A stretch of DNA of 64,000 bases from Daphnia carinata (Eukaryota; Arthropoda; Branchiopoda; Diplostraca; Daphniidae), in NCBI RefSeq assembly GCF_022539665.2, contig NC_081333.1:11406971-11470970 (forward strand), written 5' to 3'. Below the pieces are notes generated by a model. That model made no database searches. It saw nothing but the letters and a program-made list of their open reading frames with translations, and was not told where the DNA came from. Shown here in pieces: positions 15,001 through 27,004 of the stretch. Within the stretch, counting starts at the first letter, position 1, and the number at the start of each line of letters is the position of its first letter. A program made the position numbers and the translations under genes.

Positions 15001-18000
15001 CAACGAATCGGCTGCTTCTTCTAGGGAAATGTAACTTTCATCCTCTTGCCGGACGCGGGCAGATGAACCGTCAATTAAACCGCTAGCGATCGACTCGCGT
15101 AGGCTCTCCTCACTGCCGGTAAAAGGATTGGAGAATTTGCCCGTTTCGGGATCGTACAGTCCGTCATGAACGGCGTCGAAGAGGCTCATCGTCGTCGTTT
15201 GAGTAGATATAAGTCCTTGTTTGAATGCCGTGACGAAATCCAGCCATTGGCCGGTAGCCGTGTTCATCAGACGGCCCTTTGCGCTGTCCACTAATCGGCT
15301 TTCGAGGGCCTCTTCCAACGATATCACTCTCTGTCGTTTCGTGTCATGAATTTCGGAGATGAAGGCGTCTATCAGGCCCCACTTGACCGTCTCTTCGATC
15401 GTTAAGGCCTTCTGACACACGCTTTCGGTTATCCTTCCACTGTTGCCATTTAACGACCCGTTGCGAATGGCCGCCTCCAGCGCAATGGCTCTCCTTTTGG
15501 GCTGAAGAAGACCCGACTGGACGGCTTTAGCAAAGTCCATCGGTTTGGCATCTTCGTTCTGTATGACGATGCCCGCCAACGGGTTAATCCATCCACGCTG
15601 GGCGGCTTGAATTAGACTGAGATCCTCTCCGGTGCTGAACGATCGAACGATAACCGAATCCGGATGAACATAATGATGGCGAATGGCGACGGCCAACTGG
15701 ACTGGCTTCTTCAATTTGGGCAAATTTAAAAGGCCACTGTCTACTGTATACCAGCCCTTGTTGATAGCGTACTTAAAGGTGATCGGATCACCCAGGTGGG
15801 CTCGATGAGCCGCCGGGCTGGCTTCGATCCAACCGAGTTGAACGGCTTCGTAAAAGGCAATCTTCTTTCCCTTTTTCGGATCGATCATGTGGCCCGTAAC
15901 TGGATCTACGAGCCGTTTGTCAAGAGCCTCGTCCAGCGTAACAACGCTATTGCAACGGACGTCTTTGATCAATATCTCTTTGCCATCCAGGATGCCAAGG
16001 GCCGTGGCGTCTGCTACCCGGATCGGGTCCCCCGTCTCAACGTCGACAAACAGCTCTCCTGATGGATCGTAGAAACCCTGTTCGATGGCGAAATCTCTGT
16101 CCAGGATGTCGACGGGAGAGACGTGAAGGTCAGGCTCGCCAACCAAATGAATCTGATCGTTTTCTTCGATGGATATGATGGCCGTTGGCGTCGCTAAATT
16201 CTGACGGAGCGCTTCGTCGACGGACATCCACGATTTCCGGACGACTAGCTGAGCCTGAGAGGCGATCCTTTCCTCTTTTAAAGCGTTGCGAATGGACGTC
16301 CGTCGCGAACGGAAAACGAGAACGGGCTCGTTGGCTTCTCTACCGGAGACGGGCGATAGATTGAACAAGACGGGCATGGAATCAGAGTCTTGGCCGGGCA
16401 TTTCGGGGACGCCCAAGACGGCCACAAGACCCATACGGACGGCTTGGTTGAATGGGAGAGCTTTACCCGATTGCTGGTATTCGCCATTGGGTCCCAAAAG
16501 GCCACTTCGGATGGCCTGCTGGACGCTGATCATTTGCTGACTGTTGGTATCGTAGATGAGCGTTTCGGCCGTCATCTTCGAGCTGGTCTTGTTCAGTCGG
16601 ACGTCACTGTAGCCATCCAAACGCAGCCAGCCTTCTTTCAGGGCTAGATTGATGGTCATTCGTTCGTGAGTTCCAGGCCGCGTGAACGTGCCCGATGCTA
16701 AATGAACGAACCCTTCTGAAACGGCCTCCTGGAATGAGAGTTGTTCGGCTTGAATACCGACGATGAGGCCAAGTCTTGCAGCTTTTTCAAACGTCATTAT
16801 CCGGCCAGTCCGCTCGTTCTTGACTTGATCGCCACCGATCAACGTATAGCCGGGCACGCACTGGACGTTCCGCGTGATTAGCGTTTCGGTAGAAACAAGA
16901 GTCTCATCATGCCGTGTCGACTCGCTAGATGACACGACTGTAGAATGATATTGAACTGGCCGTTTGATGACCAGCACGCCTCGTTCTAGAGCTTCGGTCA
17001 CGCTCATCTTCCGTCCGGACATGTCAGTGAAGGTTTGACGGTCAACATCCAGCATCCGCTTTTCGATGGCGCGTCGGAGGAGGACGTACTCCGGCGCGGC
17101 AGGGTACGGTATGGCCATAATCAAATGAGCGTCAATGGCCTGATCGAGCGGCATGCGACGTCCAGTTGATGGATGAATCATTTCCAGAGTGGACGCGTCA
17201 ATCAGTTTACGATCGAGCGCGACGGGTAAAGTAAGGCCGACAGGTGGCACTTGCGGCGCCCAGATGCGTGGCGATGGTAGGTAGAGTTGACGGGTCGCAA
17301 CAGCTTCCATCATCGAGACGGACCCGTTGGCCGTTTGGACATCGCCGTTCTTCTCATCCACCAAACCGATGGTGATGGCCAGCGAAAGAGGGACGGACTT
17401 GCGCTCTTCCGAACGTGCGTCCACCACTTGCGTTTGGGGATCGATGATCTCACACTGGACGGCTTCCGCCAGGCTTAAGGGACTGCCGTTTTCCGGATGG
17501 ACGAAACAGCCGGAATGCTGATCGTAGAGACCTCTTTCGACGGCTTCCGTTACGGAGACACTGGACGCGACGGGAAATTGCATTTCGCCCGTTTCATCGT
17601 CCAGCACACCGCGATCGAGCGCTTCGCGTAGTGTCAACTGCTGTCCACGTAGGACGTCGCTAATGGCGCCCGTCGTTCCAGCATCGATTTTCTGTTGCTT
17701 GATCAACGCCTCAACCGAAGAGGAAGGCACTTCGAGTAGCTCGGCCGTCTGGGCGTCCACTAAGCCGCGGATGGCCGCCTCGCGGGGTTTCATCACTTTG
17801 CGGCGGATGCGTTGCAATTTGCCCGGTTCTTGCTGAACGGACCGGGCGCGGCCGATAGCGACGCTGAATTTCGGTTCGGTCGTAATCTTCGAGCGGGTCT
17901 GCTGGGCAAGCGACGCTTTTCGATAGTCGCTGCCGTCCAACGGGATGCCAGCCAAATCCATTAGGCGATAGGGGACGGGCTTTTGTTCCTGGATCAATTC

Positions 18001-21000
18001 GACCAGGCGCTTCTCCGTTACGATGCCTTGATCGAGGCCGTCCTTGACGGGCAATTGTTTGCCCGTAGTGGCATCCGACATGACGATGCAAGAAAGCAGT
18101 TCGGCACTCAACTTCGGCTGTTGCTGGTCAGTGACTTTGGCCGCTAATTGCGTGATGGTTTCAATGTCCAGGACGTGACGTTCCAGCGCGCTCTCCCATG
18201 TTACTTCCGCACCCGTAAAGGGATCGATGAGTTTGACGCGCAAATCTTTCCACGCATTCGAAGACTTGTCCACTTCCATCGCCGCTTCTGGTTCGCTGGC
18301 AGGCCGGCCGATGACGTTGATGACTCCGACTTGAATAGCGTCCAACAGCGACAGGGTCCTTCCGCCAGAATATTTGTAGTCGCCCGTCTCCTTCGAAACG
18401 ATGCCTTTGCGGATGGCTTCGGTCACGGACAATTCTTTGGCGGGCGAGGTCGGATCGCGCACCTTCACTTTGCTCGGCTGGACAACGTTGCGCTTCAAAG
18501 CTTCCAGCAAATTCAGCGTCTCTTTGGTTTCATCCATCGAAACGATTCCGCTGGACGGCGCAAAAATCACTCCGCGCGCTAAGCGGATGTCTTGCAAATC
18601 GGGCGGAGGCAGGTCGTCAAACGGCGATCCAGCATCCACGCTCTTATTCCGGCTTGATTCTCGACGTGTTGGCGACTCGGACGCCGGCGGTTTCATCTTT
18701 GGCGGCGATCCTTCGATGGAGGACTGACGTTCGCGACGCGGAGAGAATCCGCGCTTGACGGTGGATGAAGGAGAGACGCTTTCATCGTCGACAAAGATGA
18801 TGATGTAACGATTCAGAGCTTCGCGGATGTTGAGCGGTTTGGAACCCGTTTCTTTGTAATGGCCCGTCGAGGTCAGGATCCTCTTCTCGAACGCGCGACG
18901 TATCGGGATGTAATGTTTGGTGGCCGGATCGAGAACGGACGCCGAATCCGGTCGGATGATGCTGAAAAGGATGCACTCTTCCAGCGAGACGAGTCGATCG
19001 GTGCCCGGCACTGCAAACAGTCCCGTGTTCGTGTCCAGATATTTCTTTTCAATGGCCACTTTGAGCGGCCAGCCAGTTAAGGGTGGATCGTTTTCGCTTC
19101 CGGTAGACGGACGTCGCGGAGGCAAAAATTCCATTCCTTCGGACAGGAGCAGGCCCCTTTCAGAGGCTTCTTCTAACGTCATGGTGGCCCCGTGGGGCCG
19201 TTCAACGTACAGGCCGGACGGCATAATGATGCCTTCGCTGAGGGCTTCGGCCAGCGTTAGAGGCTCGCCCGTTTGGCTATCTACCACAGACTTAGTCGAG
19301 TCTACGTCCAGCAGTCCAGCTTTGGCTGCTCTGAGGAGGTTCCAGCTGACGGCCCGAAGGGACGACGACAAAGGATCGACAATCGTTCCGTCTGCATTGA
19401 CCCATTGCCTTTCGACGCATTCTTTCAAAGTCAGCGGTTTGACAATCAGCTGATCACGCATGGCCGTTTCCCACGTGATGGACTTAACGGAATCGACTTT
19501 CAATGTGCAACAGACGGGATCGACTACGCCCGAATCGATGGCTTCGCCTAACGTTATTCTGCGGCCGTTCGGGTCTACGATAGTGGCAATTTCAGTCTCA
19601 ATCATTCGGCGCTCAATGGCCTCGGACACTGGGACCCGCTGGTCGCGATAATTAAACATTCGTGTTTGGGGATCGATAAGGCCCTGTCGGAGGGCATCGT
19701 ACAGGTGGGTGGATCGACGACGCAAACCCACGCTAACCAGTTCGGAGACGACGGCCTCGTGGAGCGAGCACCTAACGCCTTTTTGGGGCACAGTCACGAC
19801 GGCCGTATCGTAATCAATCCAGCCGAGCTGGAGCGCTTCGACTAACGAGGGCGGGCCGGTCCTAACTACACCTAATGCAACCAGGGTGCTTACCTTGTCT
19901 CTGAGGAGAAGGCCCGCAAGGAGCGCCTCCTCGGCCGTGACGGGCTCGCGCGTCTGCGGATGGACGAACCCGCCGCGGCTCGGGTCGTAGAGGCCGAGCT
20001 GAATGGCCTGCATCAGGGAGATGCCCTGACCCGTTCTGGGGTCTCTTAATCCTAGCGAGGGTTGGAGGAGTGCGGATGCGACCGTCGGGTCGACCAGTCC
20101 TTGACCGGCCGCCTCCGACAGCGTCAGAACATTTCCCGTCACCGGATCGATGTAAGCGCCGCGCTGCAGATCCAGCAGGCCCGTCTGGATAGCTTCCGTC
20201 AGAGTCAACTGCTGGCCCGTTTTGCGGTTGGCAAAGTAAGGAGTGTTGGACAAGCTTTGAGTCACGGAAGAGGTGGTTGTGCTGGTGGTGGTAGTGCCAG
20301 AGGACATGCACGACGAGACGATGGTTTGCGACTGACGTCGGGACGAGTCGGCCGACGTCCGGCCGTTGCTTCCACTGTCTCGCCGCACCAACGTCGTCGT
20401 CGTCGACGACACCCGAGTGCTCATCTGCTGCTCAGAGTCGATGTAGACGGTCGTGATGGAAGGGCGACGCGGTGGGCTGGACGACCTAGAAGGCCCAAAA
20501 ACAGAAACAAATGAATACATTTTTCTTTTTTCTAATGAAAGTGAAAAATTGTGAACCTGCCGAATTATCTAAAGGAAAAAAAAAAAAAAAAAAAAAACCT
20601 GTTTTTGTTTTGTCTTGCCTCCCTCTCCCTCGCTAAACCTTTCACGTGATACACACCCATCATTAAAATTCTTTGACATTCTCTGGGCCGAACTCACAAA
20701 TTCTTGACATGTGAGGGCCGTCACCTTCGCTGGGTATTTTATTTATTTATTTATTTTTTTTTTCGCAAAAAAAAAAAAAAAGGATTAACACCCAAACGAA
20801 TGGTGGCCGTAAACAAAAGAAGCTAACACTCACTACAATCACAAGGTTGTTTCCCCAAAAATAGGCATAATTTTTTTTTCTTTCTTTCTCTATCCTCTAC
20901 ATCTCTTTCTAGTCATCTATCTTCTTGTATTTCAGGTGATCACGTCATCTCTCTATTCAACTCTCTCTCTCTCTTTCTCTCTCTTCGGCGAGAGACAGAA

Positions 21001-21410
21001 GAAAAAAAAAAAACTAAATTCATCAAACAAGAAAAAAAAAAAAAAAAAAGGAACCCGTAAGGCAATGCGTTGGCGATTGAGGAGGCCGTATAGGGTTACT
21101 ACACTTATCGTACTACTATATACACCTCAACCCAATAGCACATGTCTCTCTGACATAACCAACGGGATAAAAAAAAAAAAAAAAAAAAAAATGTCCATGG
21201 TGTGTATGTGTGTGTGTGTGTGTACGTACCATGGTGAACTCCACCCAATGAGCGTGAGACCTGTGAAGAAAACTGAAGGAGCCACCCCTCCCTATCACAC
21301 ATCCACACCCTAATTCTTTTAAGGTTTTCACCTCTCTAACCCAGCCCTTTATTGCCGTCCTTGTCCAGCATCAAAACTAATGGTGAAATAGCATCTTTAA
21401 GACAAAATCA

Positions 21411-21452
<42 letters not shown>

Positions 21453-22112
21453 AGATTTTCATTTCTCTGCTAAAAAGAAAAAGCCAAAATGGAAATAAAT
21501 AAAAAATTTCCCGTGTAAAGTAATCAAGAAACCGTGCACGGTTGTGTGGTCATGTGTGCTAGCTACAGCTTGGCTGTACTCCTCCCTTTTCTTTTCAAAT
21601 GGGGCGGCTGTGTTGGAACACAAGGCGACGAGCCATAAAATGTTTTTCCACCAAAAGAAAACGACGGAGCTGCTGCGCAAGAAGACAGACAACACAACAG
21701 AGAGAGAGTAGCGGTGCTGATGGCCTTTTAAGGTGGTGAGCTCTCCCCCCCCCCCCCCTCTCTTTCTTCGTTCGTCCACACACACACACACACACACACA
21801 CGTATGCATACACTATGTGTCAGGACATATGTGGGGCTGGCTAAACAAAAATTTTCTATAAGCTCAAATTCCCCTTTTTGGATTCTTTTCTTTCTTCTTC
21901 CATGACGACAGAGAAGACATCACACATCATCCGTCGTCCCCGTGTCCCCTCTTCTTTTTCTTTCGCTTTATCAGGCCACTTAAATCTGGAATTCTCTCTT
22001 TTTCTAGCACGCAATGTTTAGCGCATACGTCTCATACATATAAAAAAAAAAAAGAACGATTGTAAAATACAGTCCAAACAAATAAAACTGAAAGATTAGA
22101 AGAGATAAAATA

Positions 22113-22145
<33 letters not shown>

Positions 22146-24321
22146 TTAACTAACAAGACAACACTTACATTGACGTCTTCGGCGCGTACGGGATGGAAGG
22201 CATGTCGTTTTCGTCGTGGCTTTCGTTATCGCTGCTGCCGCCGCACAGGTGCAGCTCGTTCAGGTACGTGTGCAGCACCGGCCTCTCCGCCAGGCATCCA
22301 ACATCGAACTGTGCGCGCGCGTGTTTTCCCCCACCCCGATTGAGCGTTCCGCGCGTCCAGATGATCCGCGATCCCGGGTTCAGGATTTTAGATGGACGTA
22401 CAGGTACGTGGGGAAAAAGGGCGCGAGATTGGGGGAGTAAACAGGTGAGAGTGTGTGACAGATGGTGTGTAGTGTTTTGATTTTTTGTTTTTGAAATGGC
22501 GGTGCGCGGCAGCGGGTGAAGATGATTGGCGTGAATAAATGCAGCAGACGAAAAAAAAAAAATAAATGGAAAAAAAACAAAACACGATTATAAAAAAAAG
22601 CTGTGAGGTTCGTTGGCGAGCTTCGTGATTGAGTAACCGAAGACAGCGGGACAAAATAAACGGAAGGGACGGGGCGGAGAGAAGAAGAGAAAAGGAGAGC
22701 GGCGATTTGTGTTTTCTTTGTAATTCGACACTGAATAAAGTGAACAACTGATCGAGTGCCACGACAGCGATCGACTGGCAACAAACTCGTCCTCGCCGAG
22801 ACACACACACACACACACGGGGGCAGAGAGATAAAATGAAATGTGAAATGAGAGCGCGCTAGCGAACCCCACACGCACGCAGCGGCGGGCGCAAATGGTG
22901 GAAGCGCCCTTTTAGCGAACACACAACTCCACCTCGTTTACATTTATGGGCATCAACCAGCAGACTATGCCAAAAAAAAAAAAAACACTCAATTCTTCCC
23001 CTTCTCTCCATCTCCTCTCAATCTCCTTCTTTATTCTTCTGTCCATGTCTCTTTTTCTTTTATTCCCTGCGATTGATTTCAAGCTGAGAGTTTTTTCGGT
23101 GACACGTTTTAAACCACCTAAAGCTCCTTCTTTTTTCGTTTCGCCCACCTTCTTTTGACTTCTTCCTATTTGGCCCAGTTTTTTTTGTTGTTTTTTTTTT
23201 TTTTGTTTTATTTCTCTTTTTCTTTTTGAAATAAATACCGGACTGGCTTCATTTGCATATGTGTATCTGGTGACTTCATTTGCTTTGCGTTGTATCTGGG
23301 ACTGTGCGTCTGTTGAATTTCTCATTTTTTTTTTTTTTTTTTTTTTTTACAATACGCCGAGATTAATTTAGAAGATTAAAAGCGGAGCCCTTGCTTTATT
23401 CCTCAGAAAATGTCTTTCTCTTCGTCTCGACTGTTCCTTTCTTTTTGGGCGAGGGGTGTGTGTGTGTGTGTCTATGTGTCTGTATAGGGGGGGAGGACGC
23501 AAAAATGGAGGGGAAATAATTTCGTGATTGTTATCAGATCGGAATGATGGATGGCGTCATCCACAGCTAAAGCCCTTCCTATCTTACGGCCATAGATAAT
23601 GACGATTTTTTTCCGACTAACGAACGATGTCGTGGTTCGTTTGATTAGATCAACGCCAAACAAAACAAACAATAGCGTAAACAGAAAACTACACCAAACA
23701 ATAACATCATTACGTAAAAAAAAAAAAAAAAAATATATAAATAAATAAATAAAGAAAAGTGGGGCCATTACCTCAAACTCGTCCAGATCCTGCTGGATCA
23801 AATCGTAGAGCTGCTGCAAGCGACGCTGCAGGGCGTCGACCAGCTCTTCGTAGCGGCCGTTGAGGTCGTCCAGATCGCGAGCCACGTACTCGGCCGCTGT
23901 GGCCTGACCTCTCGCCCGTCTCACAATTCCATCCCAGCTGGGCTGGAATTCTTCCAGAGCCGTGCGGTAGCTCTTGAGTCGGATGTCGTAGATCTTCATT
24001 GTTGTTTTTTTTTTGTTTTGTTTTGTTTGTTTTTTTTTTTTTTTTGCGTGACGATGTTGAGGAGGGCAGTTGCATCGGTTTTTGTTTTGATTCGTTTCGA
24101 TTTTTTGAGGGGGAGGGCGGACGATTTTGTTTTGGCGGCGTTGGGCGTTGGTTGGTGGGGCAGATGGACATAATTTCGTTGAGCGCGTAGAATATCGGGA
24201 GACCAAGGTAAAGGGAAAAAAAAAAAAAAGAGGGGGAGGGCATAAGAGACGGAGGTTAGTAAAGCCACGTTGTTAATTAGCGCGTTGGACAGATTACGAG
24301 ATAAGAGCATGTGTTGTTGTA

Positions 24322-24357
<36 letters not shown>

Positions 24358-26970
24358 GGAGCGAAGAGAAAGAGAAGAATCATAAATAATCGACAGATTG
24401 TAGAAGAGAGAGTTATGTTGATCGTAAAAGAACCGAGAAAATGATTTTCAACATCTACATCGACTGTTTTTCGTTTTTAAAGGTTTTGAAGCGAGTTTTT
24501 TTTTTCGGTTATTTTTCAATGGCACAATGATGAATGAAATGACGGCTGTAGGGCGTTGCCTCAGACATGATTTTTTTTTTTTTAAAACATGTTTTTAAGT
24601 GCGTGGTGGATAGTGCGCGGGCAGTAAATTGCTCAAGCTGGAGGTGTGAGATTGCGTTAGACATGTTGTGTTGTTCTTTTTTTTTTTTTTTCACGCATTT
24701 TTCACGCGTGTCTAGGTGTGGGCCAATGCGGGAAATATGGTCAAGTATTTCTCGCTTTTCTTTTCTTTTTTTTTTTGCTGCCCTTTCTATGTGCGTGTCT
24801 TTGTTTGTAAATCAACAAGTGTTATCTGACATGTCATTCACGCGGAATTTCGCCCTTAATCATCGAGATAATAACATCAACCATAACGACAGCGCGGTGA
24901 TAAACAGCAGCGACTAGGACTAAACAGAGCGCGAAAATGGTTCGAATTCGGTCTTACCTTTGCCTCGCGGATAAGACGCGCTCCGAGAATGTTGGCCTCG
25001 TCCATCGACGGTTTCTTGGCCGCCACGCCGTTGTACAGTTTCTAGTAGAAAAATTGGTACGTACGTTAACAACCATTTGACTTTGGCCAACAACAAACAA
25101 AGTTTTGAAACGATGACGATTCATTTGTTTTTGCTCATGGCAAGAAAACAATTTTTCGTTTCTTAAATAGGGGGAGAAAAAAAAAAAAAAAAATAAATAT
25201 TAAACGTTTCAATACCGCCGTGCTCTCCAGCTGGGCTTTGGCCTGCACGCCGTTCTCGACGGGCGGCATTTTGCTGACAGTCTCGCTCATGGCATCCATC
25301 CACGTGTGATTGACCTGCGTCATGGCGGTGTACCTCTCCAAGTGCTCGAATGTCGTCTCGCAACTCTGCAGCCTGTTATTTCCGGAATAACATTCAAAAT
25401 TATGAAATTGAAAAATAAGAAAATTGAATTCCCAGTTTGTTTTTTGTTTTTTTTTTTTGTTTTTGTTTTTTTGGTTACCGTTCGACAACTTGGGTGCAAA
25501 TGTTGCTCCATCTGGTGACGATCGTCTTGACTTCGGATTCCAGTCGGTCGACGTCCGGGTGTTTACGGATGGTGGCGTTGACGGATTGGCGCGATCTGAC
25601 CACCAATTGGCGGACAGTGCCCGCTTCCTCGGCCAGCTGGTCGATGACGCCTTGCTGCTCCTGGATGTTTTGCTGCATGTCGACCAGGTCGTCGTGGACC
25701 TTGCGCAGAGCGTCCGGCTCGGACGGCATGTTCTCGCAAGAGGCCAACTGGATCTCGAGACGAGACACGAATTTGGTGGCCTCGTCCAGGCCGTTGAGCA
25801 CGATCTCGGCTCCCTTGAGACGCTCGATGTACAGCTGGGAATTCTGCCAGATCGTGTTCCATTTGGTGATGCACGAGTCCAACCTATCAAAATGAAATTT
25901 AGAATTAGAAATCATCTGATGAGAAAACTTCAAAGATAAAATAAGACTTTGTTTGCATCGAGGGCGTCTTCCTCGGGCAGGCGTCCACGTTCTCCTTGGC
26001 CGACTCGAGTTCGGGCTGGAGCGACTGCAAATTCGTCTCGAAATGTTTGTGCTCGACCACCAGCTGCTCGAGTTGATCGAGATCTCGGGGCAAAGGAGCC
26101 GTGATGCGGCTAGTCAGGGTCCTCTCCGACTCTTCCAATTGGACGAGCAGGGTCGTCAACTGATCGCCGATGGCCCGTTGGCTCAACTCGGGCCGGTTGC
26201 CCATAGCGGCGCGCCTCTCGAATTCATCAAACAGCTGGTTGACTTCGTCGATTTCGCGCTGGAGGCGTCGCAACTGCGGGTCGTTCGGGTCTCCCTGCTG
26301 CAGGAGTTTCTCCGCGTCCTCGTTGAGCGCTTTGCGGATGGCATCGCGCTGGTCCTTGCCCATGGCCATGAACTGAGACAAATCCCAGCTCTTGACCACT
26401 TTGATCGTGGCGAAGATCATGTTCTGACTCATGCGCATCTGCTTCTTCAGCCAAAGGGCTTCGCAACGGTCGTACTGGCGTTTCAAACGCTCGGCGGCTT
26501 CCGTGGCTTCGGGATCCGGCGGCGGGATCAAGAGGCACACGCTCGGCACTTGACATTCGACTCCGTTGGTGGTAACGACCTTCCATTTCGTCTTTGACGA
26601 GTTATTGACCAATTTGCACACCTCGTCCTTGCCGATAGTGACCTACGAAAGCGAGCGCAAAAACAAAAGAAGAAAATGCTTAGAATTCTTAAGAGAAGAC
26701 GATTGGTGTTGGATAATACGCACTTCGACTTGTTTGTAGATGCAAATGGACGTGACGGTGATGGGCTGCCGGAGAGACGAGCGTCTCTGTTTGAGAGGGA
26801 CGACTTCCCGACTACGCTCGTAAAGGGCCTCAACGACGCTGCTGTAATGGCTCAAGTCTTCGCGCAGGTCTTGCATCTCTTTCAAGAGTTTCTCGCCTTC
26901 GTCCAGCGTGAATTCGCTCTGGCTGTAGGTGCTATTCAACAGCTGGTCTTGTCTGTCGTAGCGAATAGAG

Positions 26971-27004
<34 letters not shown>

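Noticed and set aside
12266-20514. Many plus-strand open frames opposite the plakin-repeat exon (for example 18,917-19,453 and 14,408-14,827)
   Set aside because: They are mirror images of a repetitive, high-GC coding exon. They have no family resemblance and no splice logic of their own.
23472-24206. Long minus-strand open frame extending upstream of exon 19
   Set aside because: The extension is Lys/Asn/Gln-rich translation of A-rich intron. Only the 74 codons from 23,993 resemble the plakin domain.
25424-26597. Plus-strand open frames of 150-214 codons opposite exons 15 and 16
   Set aside because: They lie exactly antisense to conserved plakin-domain exons and read as compositional shadows.
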